A stretch of 22,125 nucleotides of DNA from JAWLGW01 sp964569055 (GTDB lineage Bacteria; Planctomycetota; J058), in contig CAZMSZ010000091.1 in assembly GCA_964569055.1 (NCBI GenBank), positions 1 through 22,125 on the forward strand, written 5' to 3'. This document shows, in pieces, positions 14,929 to 22,125 of this stretch (its first letter is position 1; every line of letters starts with the position of its first letter). A program made the position numbers and the translations under genes. Under the pieces are notes generated by a model. The model did not search any database. It was given only the letters and a program-made list of their open reading frames with translations, and was not told the DNA's origin.

Positions 14929-15948
14929 ATGAACCTGGGCGTGCTCACGGGGGGCGGCGACGCTCCTGGCCTGAACGCGGTGATCCGCGCGGTCGTCCGC
15001 ACGGCGGTGCACGGCTACCGCTCCGACGTGTTCGGGATCGGCCGCGGCTTCGAGGGGCTGCTCCGCCCGCCCGAGCTGTGGGCCCTCGCGCCGGCCGACG
15101 TGCAGGGCCTCGTGCGCCGCGGCGGCACGATCCTGGGCTGCAACCGCGGCAACCCGTTCGAGCAGGAGGCGGGCGCCGACCGCTCCGAGGAGATCCTCGA
15201 GACGGTGCGCTGGTTCGGCCTCGACGCGCTGATCTGCATCGGCGGCGCCGGCTCGCTCGCGATCGCGCTCCGCCTGCATCGAATGGGCGCGCCGATCGTG
15301 TGCATCCCCAAGACGATCGAGAACGACCTGCCCGGCACGGCCGTCACGTTCGGCGCCATGACCGCGGTCGAGATCGCGACCTCGGCGATCGACATGCTCC
15401 AGACCACGGGCGAGACCGTGCACCGCACCATGATCCTGGAGGTGTCCGGCCGCGAGTCGGGCTGGATCGCCGTCTCGGCGGGCCTGGCCGGCGGCGCCGA
15501 CGTGGTGCTGATCCCCGAGCGCCCCTACCGCCCCGAGCACGTGCTCGAGGTGATCGAGCAGCGCCAGGAGGAGGGGAAGAAGTCCACGATCGTGGTCGTG
15601 GCCGAGGGCGCCCGGCCGGTGGGCGTGACGCGCCTGCCGGGCGAGCCCGAGGGCGCCGCGGCCCGCGAGCTCGCCGGGCGGCTCGGCGACACCGAGCACC
15701 GCGTCACCGTCCTCGGCCCGCTCCAGCGCGGGGGTGACCCCACCGCCAAGGACCGCATCCTGGCCGGCCGCTTCGGCGCCGCCGCGGTGCGCGCCGCGCA
15801 CGAAGGCCAGCTCGGGCGCGTGGTCGGGATCGCCGGCGAGGACACCTGCCTGGTCCCGCTGGAGGAGGTGGTCGACGTGGTCCGCACCCTCGACGCCGAC
15901 GGCGAGCTGATGCAGACCGCGGCCGCGATGGGGATCAGCTTCGGGTGA
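14929..15948 (+). CDS. 6-phosphofructokinase family protein with altered active-site residues
   Basis: The fold is that of PfkA-type phosphofructokinases, which phosphorylate fructose 6-phosphate using ATP or pyrophosphate. The 339-residue protein has GGGDAPGLNAVIR (8-20), R73, R166, E226, R258 and R267 at the expected positions. K128 (PKTIEND, 127-133) corresponds to the lysine found in PPi-type and many actinobacterial enzymes, while G108 corresponds to the glycine of ATP-type enzymes, giving a mixed signature. Relative to E. coli PfkA several key residues differ: D103 is A107, the catalytic base D127 is E131, M169 is S173 and H249 is P264. The enzyme may be slow, use another substrate, or be regulatory. 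The ATG at 14929 follows GCGGGG; a TTG eight codons upstream is less likely. No symbol is given because activity is uncertain. Confidence 0.88.
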   Translation: MNLGVLTGGGDAPGLNAVIRAVVRTAVHGYRSDVFGIGRGFEGLLRPPELWALAPADVQGLVRRGGTILGCNRGNPFEQEAGADRSEEILETVRWFGLDALICIGGAGSLAIALRLHRMGAPIVCIPKTIENDLPGTAVTFGAMTAVEIATSAIDMLQTTGETVHRTMILEVSGRESGWIAVSAGLAGGADVVLIPERPYRPEHVLEVIEQRQEEGKKSTIVVVAEGARPVGVTRLPGEPEGAAARELAGRLGDTEHRVTVLGPLQRGGDPTAKDRILAGRFGAAAVRAAHEGQLGRVVGIAGEDTCLVPLEEVVDVVRTLDADGELMQTAAAMGISFG

Positions 15949-15975
15949 GCCCTGCTGGAGCGTGGGGCTGCGCGC

Positions 15976-16452
15976 TCAGGGAGCGGGCGCGGCGAGCCGC
16001 GCCAGGGCGCGAGCGCTCCGCTCGCCGCCCGCGTGGAGGCGGGCCGCGCGGCCGATCGGCGCGTGCTCGAGCGCGATCGTGAGGCGGTCTTTGGGCAGCG
16101 CCGCCTCGACCCGCTCGGCCCACTCGATCAGGGCCGCGCGCTCGCTGCCTTCGCCGAGCGCGTAGCCGAGCGCCTCGAGGTCGCCGGGGCCGCCGAGGCG
16201 GTAGGCGTCGACGTGGAGCACGGGGACGCGGCCCTCGTATTCGCCCACGAGGATGAAGGTGGGGCTGACCACGTCGTCCTCGCCGACCGCCCCCTGCGCC
16301 GCGATCGCCGCCTTGCACAGCGCCGTCTTGCCGGCGCCGAGGTCGCCCAGCAGCGCCACGACCAGGCCCGGCTCGAGCGCCGCCCCCAGGCGCGCGCCGA
16401 GCGCGCGGGTCGCCTCGGGGTCGGGGAGCTGCAGCTCGAGGGGGGCGGGCAT
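15976..16452 (-). CDS. tsaE: tRNA threonylcarbamoyladenosine biosynthesis ATPase TsaE
   Basis: TsaE is the small ATPase that works with TsaB, TsaC and TsaD to make t6A37 in tRNAs reading ANN codons. The 158-residue protein has Walker A GDLGAGKT (36-43), SPTF (63-66) followed by ILVGEY, HVDAYRL (80-86), and LIEWAERV (108-115), the full family signature. The length is normal. The ATG at 16450-16452 is fixed by homology at the N-terminus. A TAGACT element eight bases upstream and the lack of a ribosome site suggest a nearly leaderless message. The gene is convergent with the phosphofructokinase gene (27 bases between stops) and divergent from mutL, separated by a repeat-rich 386-base gap. TsaB and TsaD are not in the window. 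Confidence 0.95.
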   Translation of the reverse strand: MPAPLELQLPDPEATRALGARLGAALEPGLVVALLGDLGAGKTALCKAAIAAQGAVGEDDVVSPTFILVGEYEGRVPVLHVDAYRLGGPGDLEALGYALGEGSERAALIEWAERVEAALPKDRLTIALEHAPIGRAARLHAGGERSARALARLAAPAP

Positions 16453-16460
16453 GGGCGGGG

Positions 16461-16466
16461 AGTCTA
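16461..16466 (-). promoter_or_regulatory. Possible -10 element for tsaE (near-leaderless)
   Basis: TAGACT on the minus strand lies eight bases before the tsaE ATG. No ribosome site fits between them, so the message would be nearly leaderless. A -35 box is not evident. Confidence 0.35.
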
Positions 16467-16529
16467 TCCGAGGTCGTAGTGTACGAGTCGCGGCGCGGCC
16501 GCAGCCCGAGAGGCTGCCGCATTGAGCCT

Positions 16530-16659
16530 CGTGCCCGTGCCGGTGCCCGTGCCCGTTCACGCGGTCCGTGACCCGCTCGCGTCGCGTGGCCGATATGCGA
16601 CAGCGCGTTGAGACCGCGCACGGGAAGGGGTCACGCGCACGGGCACAGGCACGGGCACG
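16530..16659. repeat. Large imperfect inverted repeat built from GTGCCC hexamers
   Basis: The arms at 16530-16555 and 16634-16659 are complementary at 24 of 26 positions and are each a run of GTGCCC-like hexamers. The 78-base interior contains further pairs, CGCGGTC (16560-16566) with GACCGCG (16612-16618) and GTCGC (16581-16585) with GCGAC (16597-16601), so the whole 130 bases could fold into a long hairpin. It may be a mobile or expanding intergenic repeat, an RNA structure or a chance product of hexamer expansion. Confidence 0.7.
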
Positions 16660-16799
16660 GGAGCTGACGCCAGAGCGCACCGTCCCGAAGGAAGCGGGCA
16701 AGGGCAAGGGCAGGCGGGGCCTGTCCGAGCCCGGTCGTACCATGCCCCGGTCCCTCGCGGGGAAGGTGGGGGACGGAGCGTGGCCGGGGGCTCGGCTCG

Positions 16800-16815
16800 G
16801 GCCGGGCTCCCGGCC
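16800..16815. repeat. Perfect palindrome upstream of mutL
   Basis: GGCCGGG (16800-16806) and CCCGGCC (16809-16815) are separated by two bases. It lies 23 bases before the mutL GTG. In RNA the stem would sit close to the ribosome site (GGAG at 16830-16833), so an effect on translation is possible but unproven. Confidence 0.4.
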
Positions 16816-16838
16816 AGCCTTTGCCGCGCGGAGCCTCG

Positions 16839-18641
<1,803 letters not shown>

Positions 18642-18717
18642 CCTGGCTTGCGACCCCCACAAGTGCTAAAGACTCTGCAGGGGGACGCCGTAACCCGAAG
18701 CCGGCGCTAGGGTCGCC

Positions 18718-18747
18718 TTGACACGGAGAGAGCGTGACTGCTAAGGT
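18718..18747 (+). promoter_or_regulatory. Sigma-70-type promoter of the beta-barrel protein gene
   Basis: A perfect TTGACA at 18718-18723 is followed after 18 bases by TAAGGT (18742-18747), giving a predicted start near 18754 and a leader of about 90 bases. It is the most convincing promoter in the window. CTAAGGT is repeated at 18760-18766, which may be a second -10 or an operator half-site. Confidence 0.65.
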
Positions 18748-18762
18748 GCCGCGACTCTCCTA

Positions 18763-18783
18763 AGGTCTATCTAGCATAGACTT
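18763..18783. promoter_or_regulatory. Palindrome in the leader of the beta-barrel gene
   Basis: GTCTAT (18765-18770) and ATAGAC (18776-18781) are perfect inverted arms around CTAGC, with partial extension outward. The palindrome sits just after the predicted transcription start in an unusually A+T-rich patch. It could be a repressor site or the first hairpin of the leader RNA. Confidence 0.45.
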
Positions 18784-18845
18784 ACGTTCGGCTGTCGAGC
18801 GCCGCGCGATCGGTCGGGCTTCGGGGAAAAAGGGGGAAGACGGCG

Positions 18846-20391
18846 ATGAGACGCTTCCGTTGGTTCGGCGGTCTGGCCTGCGCAGCCCTGCTGTCGCTCG
18901 CCATGGCCGGCGCTTGGGCCCAGGACGAGGGCGCAGGCGAAGCTCCGGCCGTCGCGCCGGAGTACGAGGTCGAGGTCACCCTCGAGTCGGGGGAGGTCCT
19001 GCGGGGCCGCCTACGCGACGAGGGCGACACGCTGGTGATCGAGACGGCCGACGGTCCGGTCGAGGTCCCGCGAGCGGACGTGACCGGGATCCGCCAAGGC
19101 GATCTCGTGCCGCTCCCGCCGCTTCCTGGGCCGGAGGGGGCACCCGAGCCGGAGCCCGAGCCGGAGCCGGAGCCCGAGCCGATGCCCGAGGAGCCGCTCC
19201 TCGAGCCCATGCCCGACGATACGGGCGAGCCCATGCTCGACACGCCGCCCGAGGAGCTGCCGCCCGAGGAGCTGCCGCCCGAGGAGCTGCCGCCCGAGGA
19301 GATGCCCGAGGAGCTGCCGCCCGAGGAGATGCCCGAGGAGCTCCCGCCGCTCCCCGAGGAGGGCCTGCCGCCGATCGACGCGCCGACTGAGGAGCCGCCG
19401 CCCGAGGAGCTCCTCCCGCTCGAGACGCCGGAGGAGACGCTGCCGCCCGAGGAGCTCCCGCCGATCCAGCCCGTCGACGAGCCGCCGCCCGAGGAGCTGC
19501 CCCCCGCCGACACGCCGAGCGACCTCCCCCCAGAGGAGCTGCCGCCCGTCGACATGCCGCCCNNNNNNNNNNNNNNNNNNNNNNNNNNNNNNNNNNNNNN
19601 NNNNNNNNNNNNNNNNNNNNNNNNNNNNNNNNNNNNNNNNNNNNNNNNNNNNNNNNNNNNNNCTGCCTCCCGAGGACCTGCCGCCGACGGACCTCCCGCC
19701 GCCCACCGAGCCCGAGCCGATCGCGCCGCGGGACACCGTCGAGCCCGAGACCCACACCGCCGAGTCGACCGACGAGGTGGTCGAGGTGACGGCCTACTAC
19801 CCCGACGAGGAGCGTGAGTTCGGGCCGATCATGCCCGACTACCGCGGCCCGGTGGAGCTCTCGCTCTACGCCGGCTGGTCGATCTTCAGCCCCGAGCTCG
19901 ACTGGACGACCGGCGCGGTCCTCGGCGGCGCCCGGTTCACGGTCAACGGGGGCGAGGAGAGCGAGATCGGCATCGACTTCAACTGGGGCGTGACCCGCAC
20001 GCAGTACGCGCTCAGCGAAGGCGGCGCCACCGCGCGGGGCGAGGTCACCGTCCACACGTTCATGGCCGGCCTCACCTACCGCATGAGCTTCCTCCGCTCG
20101 CACCTCCTGACCCCGTTCGTGCGGGTCGCCATGGGCGCGGTTTACTTCGACGAGAGCGAGTTCAGCGTGCGGGCGGGGACCACCCGAATCCGCGGCAAGC
20201 TGCCGGCGAGCTACGGCTGGGCCGGCCAGCTCGGCCTGGGCTTGGACTACAAGCTCGCCAAGAACTGGTCGTTCCGCATGGAGTCGTCGGTCGACCTGTG
20301 GATCACCGACTGGCGCGAAGGCAAGCACGGCTGGGAAGGCCTGGTCCAGGGCAACGTGTTCCAGGCGGGCATCGTCTGGCACTTCCAGTAG
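18846..20391 (+). CDS. Outer-membrane beta-barrel protein with Pro/Glu-rich linker (interrupted by assembly gap)
   Basis: The gene spans a 100-N gap at 19563-19662. The product has a signal peptide (cleavage after AWA, residue 25); a small beta-rich segment at about 39-85 (EVEVTLESGEVLRGRL, VEVPRADVTGI) that resembles a compact SH3/Sm-like fold; a long low-complexity linker of PEPEP and LPPEE repeats; and, after the gap, about 200 residues of alternating strands ending in AGIVWHFQ, the aromatic ending expected of an outer-membrane barrel. Before the gap the last complete codon ends at 19562, and after it the linker resumes at 19663 in another frame relative to the N run. The true gap is then a multiple of three and not 100. 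The linker may span the periplasm or reach peptidoglycan. The ATG at 18846 follows GGGGGAAG. It is monocistronic, with its own promoter and terminator. The exact function is unknown. Confidence 0.8.
19146..19562 (+). repeat. Low-complexity coding repeat (Pro/Glu-rich)
   Basis: First a run of GAGCCG/GAGCCC codon pairs (19146-19190), then tandem 15-base units of the CTGCCGCCCGAGGAG type, densest at about 19244-19349 and alternating with a shorter ATGCCCGAGGAG unit. More diverged copies continue to the gap and resume after it (19663-19710). Near-identical units of this kind break short-read assembly, which probably explains the gap. Confidence 0.9.
19563..19662. other. Assembly gap (100 N) of unknown length in the Pro/Glu repeat
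   Basis: Unlike the first gap, its flanks are not identical. For one continuous protein the missing length must be a multiple of three. It lies inside tandem repeats, so copies are probably missing. Confidence 0.95.
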
Positions 20392-20415
20392 CGCCGAGGC
20401 GATCGCGAACCCCAC

Positions 20416-20448
20416 GAGGCGGCGGCTCCGGCCGCCGCCTCTTCTTGT
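20416..20448 (+). terminator. Rho-independent terminator of the beta-barrel gene
   Basis: GAGGCGGCGGC (20416-20426) and GCCGCCGCCTC (20431-20441) form a perfect 11-bp stem with a four-base loop, followed by TTCTTGT. It begins 25 bases after the stop codon and is the strongest terminator in the window. Confidence 0.9.
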
Positions 20449-20463
20449 ACGGACCGCGCGGGG

Positions 20464-20493
20464 TTGAGCCCGCGCCGGGAACGGCGGTAACCT
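20464..20493 (+). promoter_or_regulatory. Promoter of the 5'-nucleotidase gene
   Basis: TTGAGC (20464-20469) and TAACCT (20488-20493) are separated by 18 bases, the same spacing as the promoter at 18718. The predicted start near 20500 leaves a leader of about 20 bases containing AGGAG (20508-20512). Confidence 0.5.
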
Positions 20494-20518
20494 CGCGGCC
20501 CCACGCCAGGAGCGCACC

Positions 20519-22120
20519 GTGACGACCACCCCCTCTCCCCAGGCCCAGGGCCAAACCTGGTGCGGGCTCCTCGCGGGGCTCGCCCTGGCCGGCGCGCTGG
20601 CGCTCGCGCTCGGGCTGGGCACCGAGCGCGGCACCCCCGTGCGCGCCTGGACCGAGCCGCTCGAGCTGACGGTGCTCCACACCAACGACATGCACGGGCA
20701 GGTGCTCGAGCCCAAGGGCCGCAGCGCGGGCCTGGTGGCGCTCGGGCGCGCGATCCGTCAGGAGCGCGACGCCGCGCGGCGCGCCGGGCGCGAGGTGCTC
20801 CTCCTCGACGCGGGCGACATCTTCCAGGGCACCCCCGAGGGGAACCTCACCGGCGGCGAGGTGATGGTCGCGTGGATGAACCACGTCGGCTACGACGCGC
20901 TGGCGATCGGCAACCACGAGTTCGACTACGGCCTGGAGATCCCGCGGGCGCTGGCGCGCCGGGCGGCCTTCCCGTTCCTCGGCGCGAACATCGTCGAGAC
21001 CACGACCCGGCGCCGCCCGGGCTGGCTCGGCAAGGGGCAAGGCGCGCTGGCGGCGGCGGCGCTGCAGCGGACCTACCGCGCCGGCAGCTACCCCGTGCAG
21101 GTGGCGGTGATCGGGCTCACGACCAGCGCCATGAAGGACGTGACGCTGGCGGGCGTGACCGACGGGCTCGAGTTCCGACCCGAGGTCGAGGCGCTCGAGG
21201 ACGTCCTCCTCGCGCTCCCGCCGCAGGACCTCGTGATCGTGCTCACGCACAGCGGCCTCGAGACCGACCGCGCCCTCGCCCGCCGCTTCGCGGGCCGGAT
21301 CGACCTGATCGTGGGCGGACACAGCCACACCACCCTCCCCGAGGGCGAGCGCGTGGGCGACGTGCTGATCGTGCAGGCGGGCGACAAGACCCGCTTCCTC
21401 GGGCGGGTCGAGCTGACCGTCCGCCCGCCCGACCCGCAGGGCCCGCGCGACGCCCGCCCGCAGGTGGAGGCCCGCGCCAGCCTGGTCCCCGCCGGCGACG
21501 ACCTCGAGGCGACCCTGGCCCCGTTCGTGGCGCGCGTGCAGGAGAAGGCGGGCCAGCCGGTCGGCAGGCTGACGGCCCCGCTGCGCCGCGTGCGCGGCTA
21601 CGGCTCCTCGGCGCTCGGCAACCTGCACACCGACCTCATGCGCGAGCTGACCGGCGCCGACGTGGCGCTCCACAACAAGACCGGGATCCGCGCCGACCTC
21701 GCCGCGGGCGAGGTGCTGTGGCGCGACGTCTATCAGGTCGCGCCGTTCGGCAACACGGTCTACACGCTCCGCATGCGCGGCCGCGACCTGCGCGACCTGC
21801 TCGAGGGCATGCTCGACTCGACCGGCAAGCTGCTCGAGCTCTCGGGCGCGGTGGTGGTGTGCGACCCCGAGCGCCCCGCGGGCCAGCGCCTGCGCGAGGT
21901 CACGATCGGCGGCGGCGCGCTCGACCCCGAGGAGACCTACCTCGTGGCGACCAACAGCTTCCTGGCCCAGGGCGGCGACGGCCACCCCTTCCCGCGCGCC
22001 CTCGAGAGCCGCGACACCGGCTACTCCCTGCTCGACCTGTTGACCCGCTTCTTCGAGCGCCACTCCCCCTTCACCCCGCCCGCCGAGCCCGAGGCGCGGA
22101 TCGTGGTGCGGGTGGAGTAG
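20519..22120 (+). CDS. 5'-nucleotidase/2',3'-cyclic phosphodiesterase family metallophosphoesterase
   Basis: Enzymes of this family remove phosphate from nucleotides, and sometimes from UDP-sugars or cyclic nucleotides, outside the cytoplasm for nucleoside or phosphate scavenging. The 533-residue protein has a hydrophobic segment (about 15-33) that may be a signal peptide or an N-terminal anchor. The metallophosphatase domain has HTNDMHGQ, DAGDIFQGTP, GNHEFDYG, LTHSG and GGHSHT in the normal order, so both metal sites look complete. The C-terminal nucleotide-binding domain is present, with LGNLHTDLMRE, NKTGIR, PFGNTVYTLRMRGRDL and LVATNSFLAQGGDG. The GTG at 20519 is supported by AGGAG (20508-20512) six bases upstream. 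It has its own promoter after the preceding terminator and is complete, ending in TAG at 22118-22120. The substrate cannot be told from sequence; UshA-like, CpdB-like and SoxB-related proteins share these motifs. Confidence 0.92.
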   Translation: MTTTPSPQAQGQTWCGLLAGLALAGALALALGLGTERGTPVRAWTEPLELTVLHTNDMHGQVLEPKGRSAGLVALGRAIRQERDAARRAGREVLLLDAGDIFQGTPEGNLTGGEVMVAWMNHVGYDALAIGNHEFDYGLEIPRALARRAAFPFLGANIVETTTRRRPGWLGKGQGALAAAALQRTYRAGSYPVQVAVIGLTTSAMKDVTLAGVTDGLEFRPEVEALEDVLLALPPQDLVIVLTHSGLETDRALARRFAGRIDLIVGGHSHTTLPEGERVGDVLIVQAGDKTRFLGRVELTVRPPDPQGPRDARPQVEARASLVPAGDDLEATLAPFVARVQEKAGQPVGRLTAPLRRVRGYGSSALGNLHTDLMRELTGADVALHNKTGIRADLAAGEVLWRDVYQVAPFGNTVYTLRMRGRDLRDLLEGMLDSTGKLLELSGAVVVCDPERPAGQRLREVTIGGGALDPEETYLVATNSFLAQGGDGHPFPRALESRDTGYSLLDLLTRFFERHSPFTPPAEPEARIVVRVE

Positions 22121-22125
22121 GGGGC

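Larger units (their letters stand above)
16453..16838. other. Repeat-rich intergenic region between tsaE and mutL
   Basis: This 386-base divergent gap holds no frame with the expected codon bias. From left to right it contains: a TAGACT -10 for tsaE (16461-16466, minus strand); a small hairpin GCAGCC-cgaga-GGCTGC (16501-16517) with no T-tract; a large GTGCCC-based inverted repeat (16530-16659); a GGGCAA/GGGCAG run near 16697-16712; a possible mutL -10, TACCAT (16738-16743), that would leave a leader of about 90 bases; and a GGCCGGG-ct-CCCGGCC palindrome (16800-16815) just before the mutL start. A structured mutL leader is possible. Confidence 0.5.

Noticed and set aside
16501..16517. GCAGCC/GGCTGC hairpin considered as a terminator
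   Set aside because: No T-tract on either strand, and it lies upstream of both divergent genes where no terminator is needed.
16530..16712. GTGCCC and GGGCAA runs considered as a CRISPR array
   Set aside because: The units are hexamers without spacers, arranged as an inverted repeat, and no cas gene is present.
16821..16838. TTG at 16821 as the mutL start
   Set aside because: The GTG at 16839 has GGAG at good spacing and matches where MutL proteins begin; the extra six residues have no family counterpart that I know.
18782..19555. Long minus-strand open frame encoding a Gly/Ser-rich repeat protein
   Set aside because: It is the antisense of the Pro/Glu-rich repeat; CTC/GGC codons read backward give Ser and Gly. 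It has no ribosome site or recognisable domain, and the plus-strand frame has a signal peptide and continues into a barrel.

Overview
The window is one stretch of very high G+C bacterial DNA. Codon third positions are almost all G or C, and that bias was used throughout to choose reading frames. It reads as ordinary chromosome: housekeeping and metabolic genes in short operons on both strands, with no phage, plasmid, IS element or CRISPR array. Signal peptides and an outer-membrane beta-barrel protein indicate a diderm. The plant-type glutamate-cysteine ligase, short adenylate kinase, endonuclease-type MutL, ArgJ-based arginine pathway and GTGCCC-rich intergenic repeats would suit a high-GC lineage such as Myxococcota or Planctomycetota. 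This placement is inference; no marker here fixes the phylum. Two runs of 100 N (6419-6518, 19563-19662) show a scaffolded draft assembly.

Layout. 1-153: tail of an unrecognised gene. 183-1304: a GT-B glycosyltransferase. 1317-2568 (minus): MoxR-type AAA+ ATPase followed by a DUF488 protein. 2653-2811: a 52-residue protein of unknown function. 2905-6681: an arginine operon of argC, a fused argJ-argB gene and a NudL-like NUDIX hydrolase, with overlapping genes; the NUDIX gene is cut by an artefactual gap. 6858-8255: glutamate-cysteine ligase. 8295-9053 (minus): adk, initiator tRNA and a rho-independent terminator. 9244-12188: an alkaline-phosphatase-superfamily protein translationally coupled to a rhomboid protease. 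12170-14847 (minus): PilZ protein followed by an exported HEAT/TPR protein, meeting the rhomboid gene tail to tail. 14929-15948: a divergent phosphofructokinase. 15976-16452 (minus): tsaE. 16839-18641: mutL. 18846-20391: a beta-barrel protein with a Pro/Glu-rich linker, flanked by a good promoter and a strong terminator. 20519-22120: an exported 5'-nucleotidase-family enzyme.

Functionally, argC and argJB encode the middle of arginine synthesis: acetyl transfer from acetylornithine to glutamate, phosphorylation of N-acetylglutamate and reduction to the semialdehyde. The most notable observation is that ArgJ and ArgB form one uninterrupted 675-residue protein. Because ArgJ normally cleaves itself before its catalytic threonine, the kinase would end up attached to the ArgJ beta chain. 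Other points of interest are a phosphofructokinase with several substituted active-site residues, near-leaderless promoter patterns, a large GTGCCC inverted repeat between tsaE and mutL, and a C1-U72 mismatch in the initiator tRNA.
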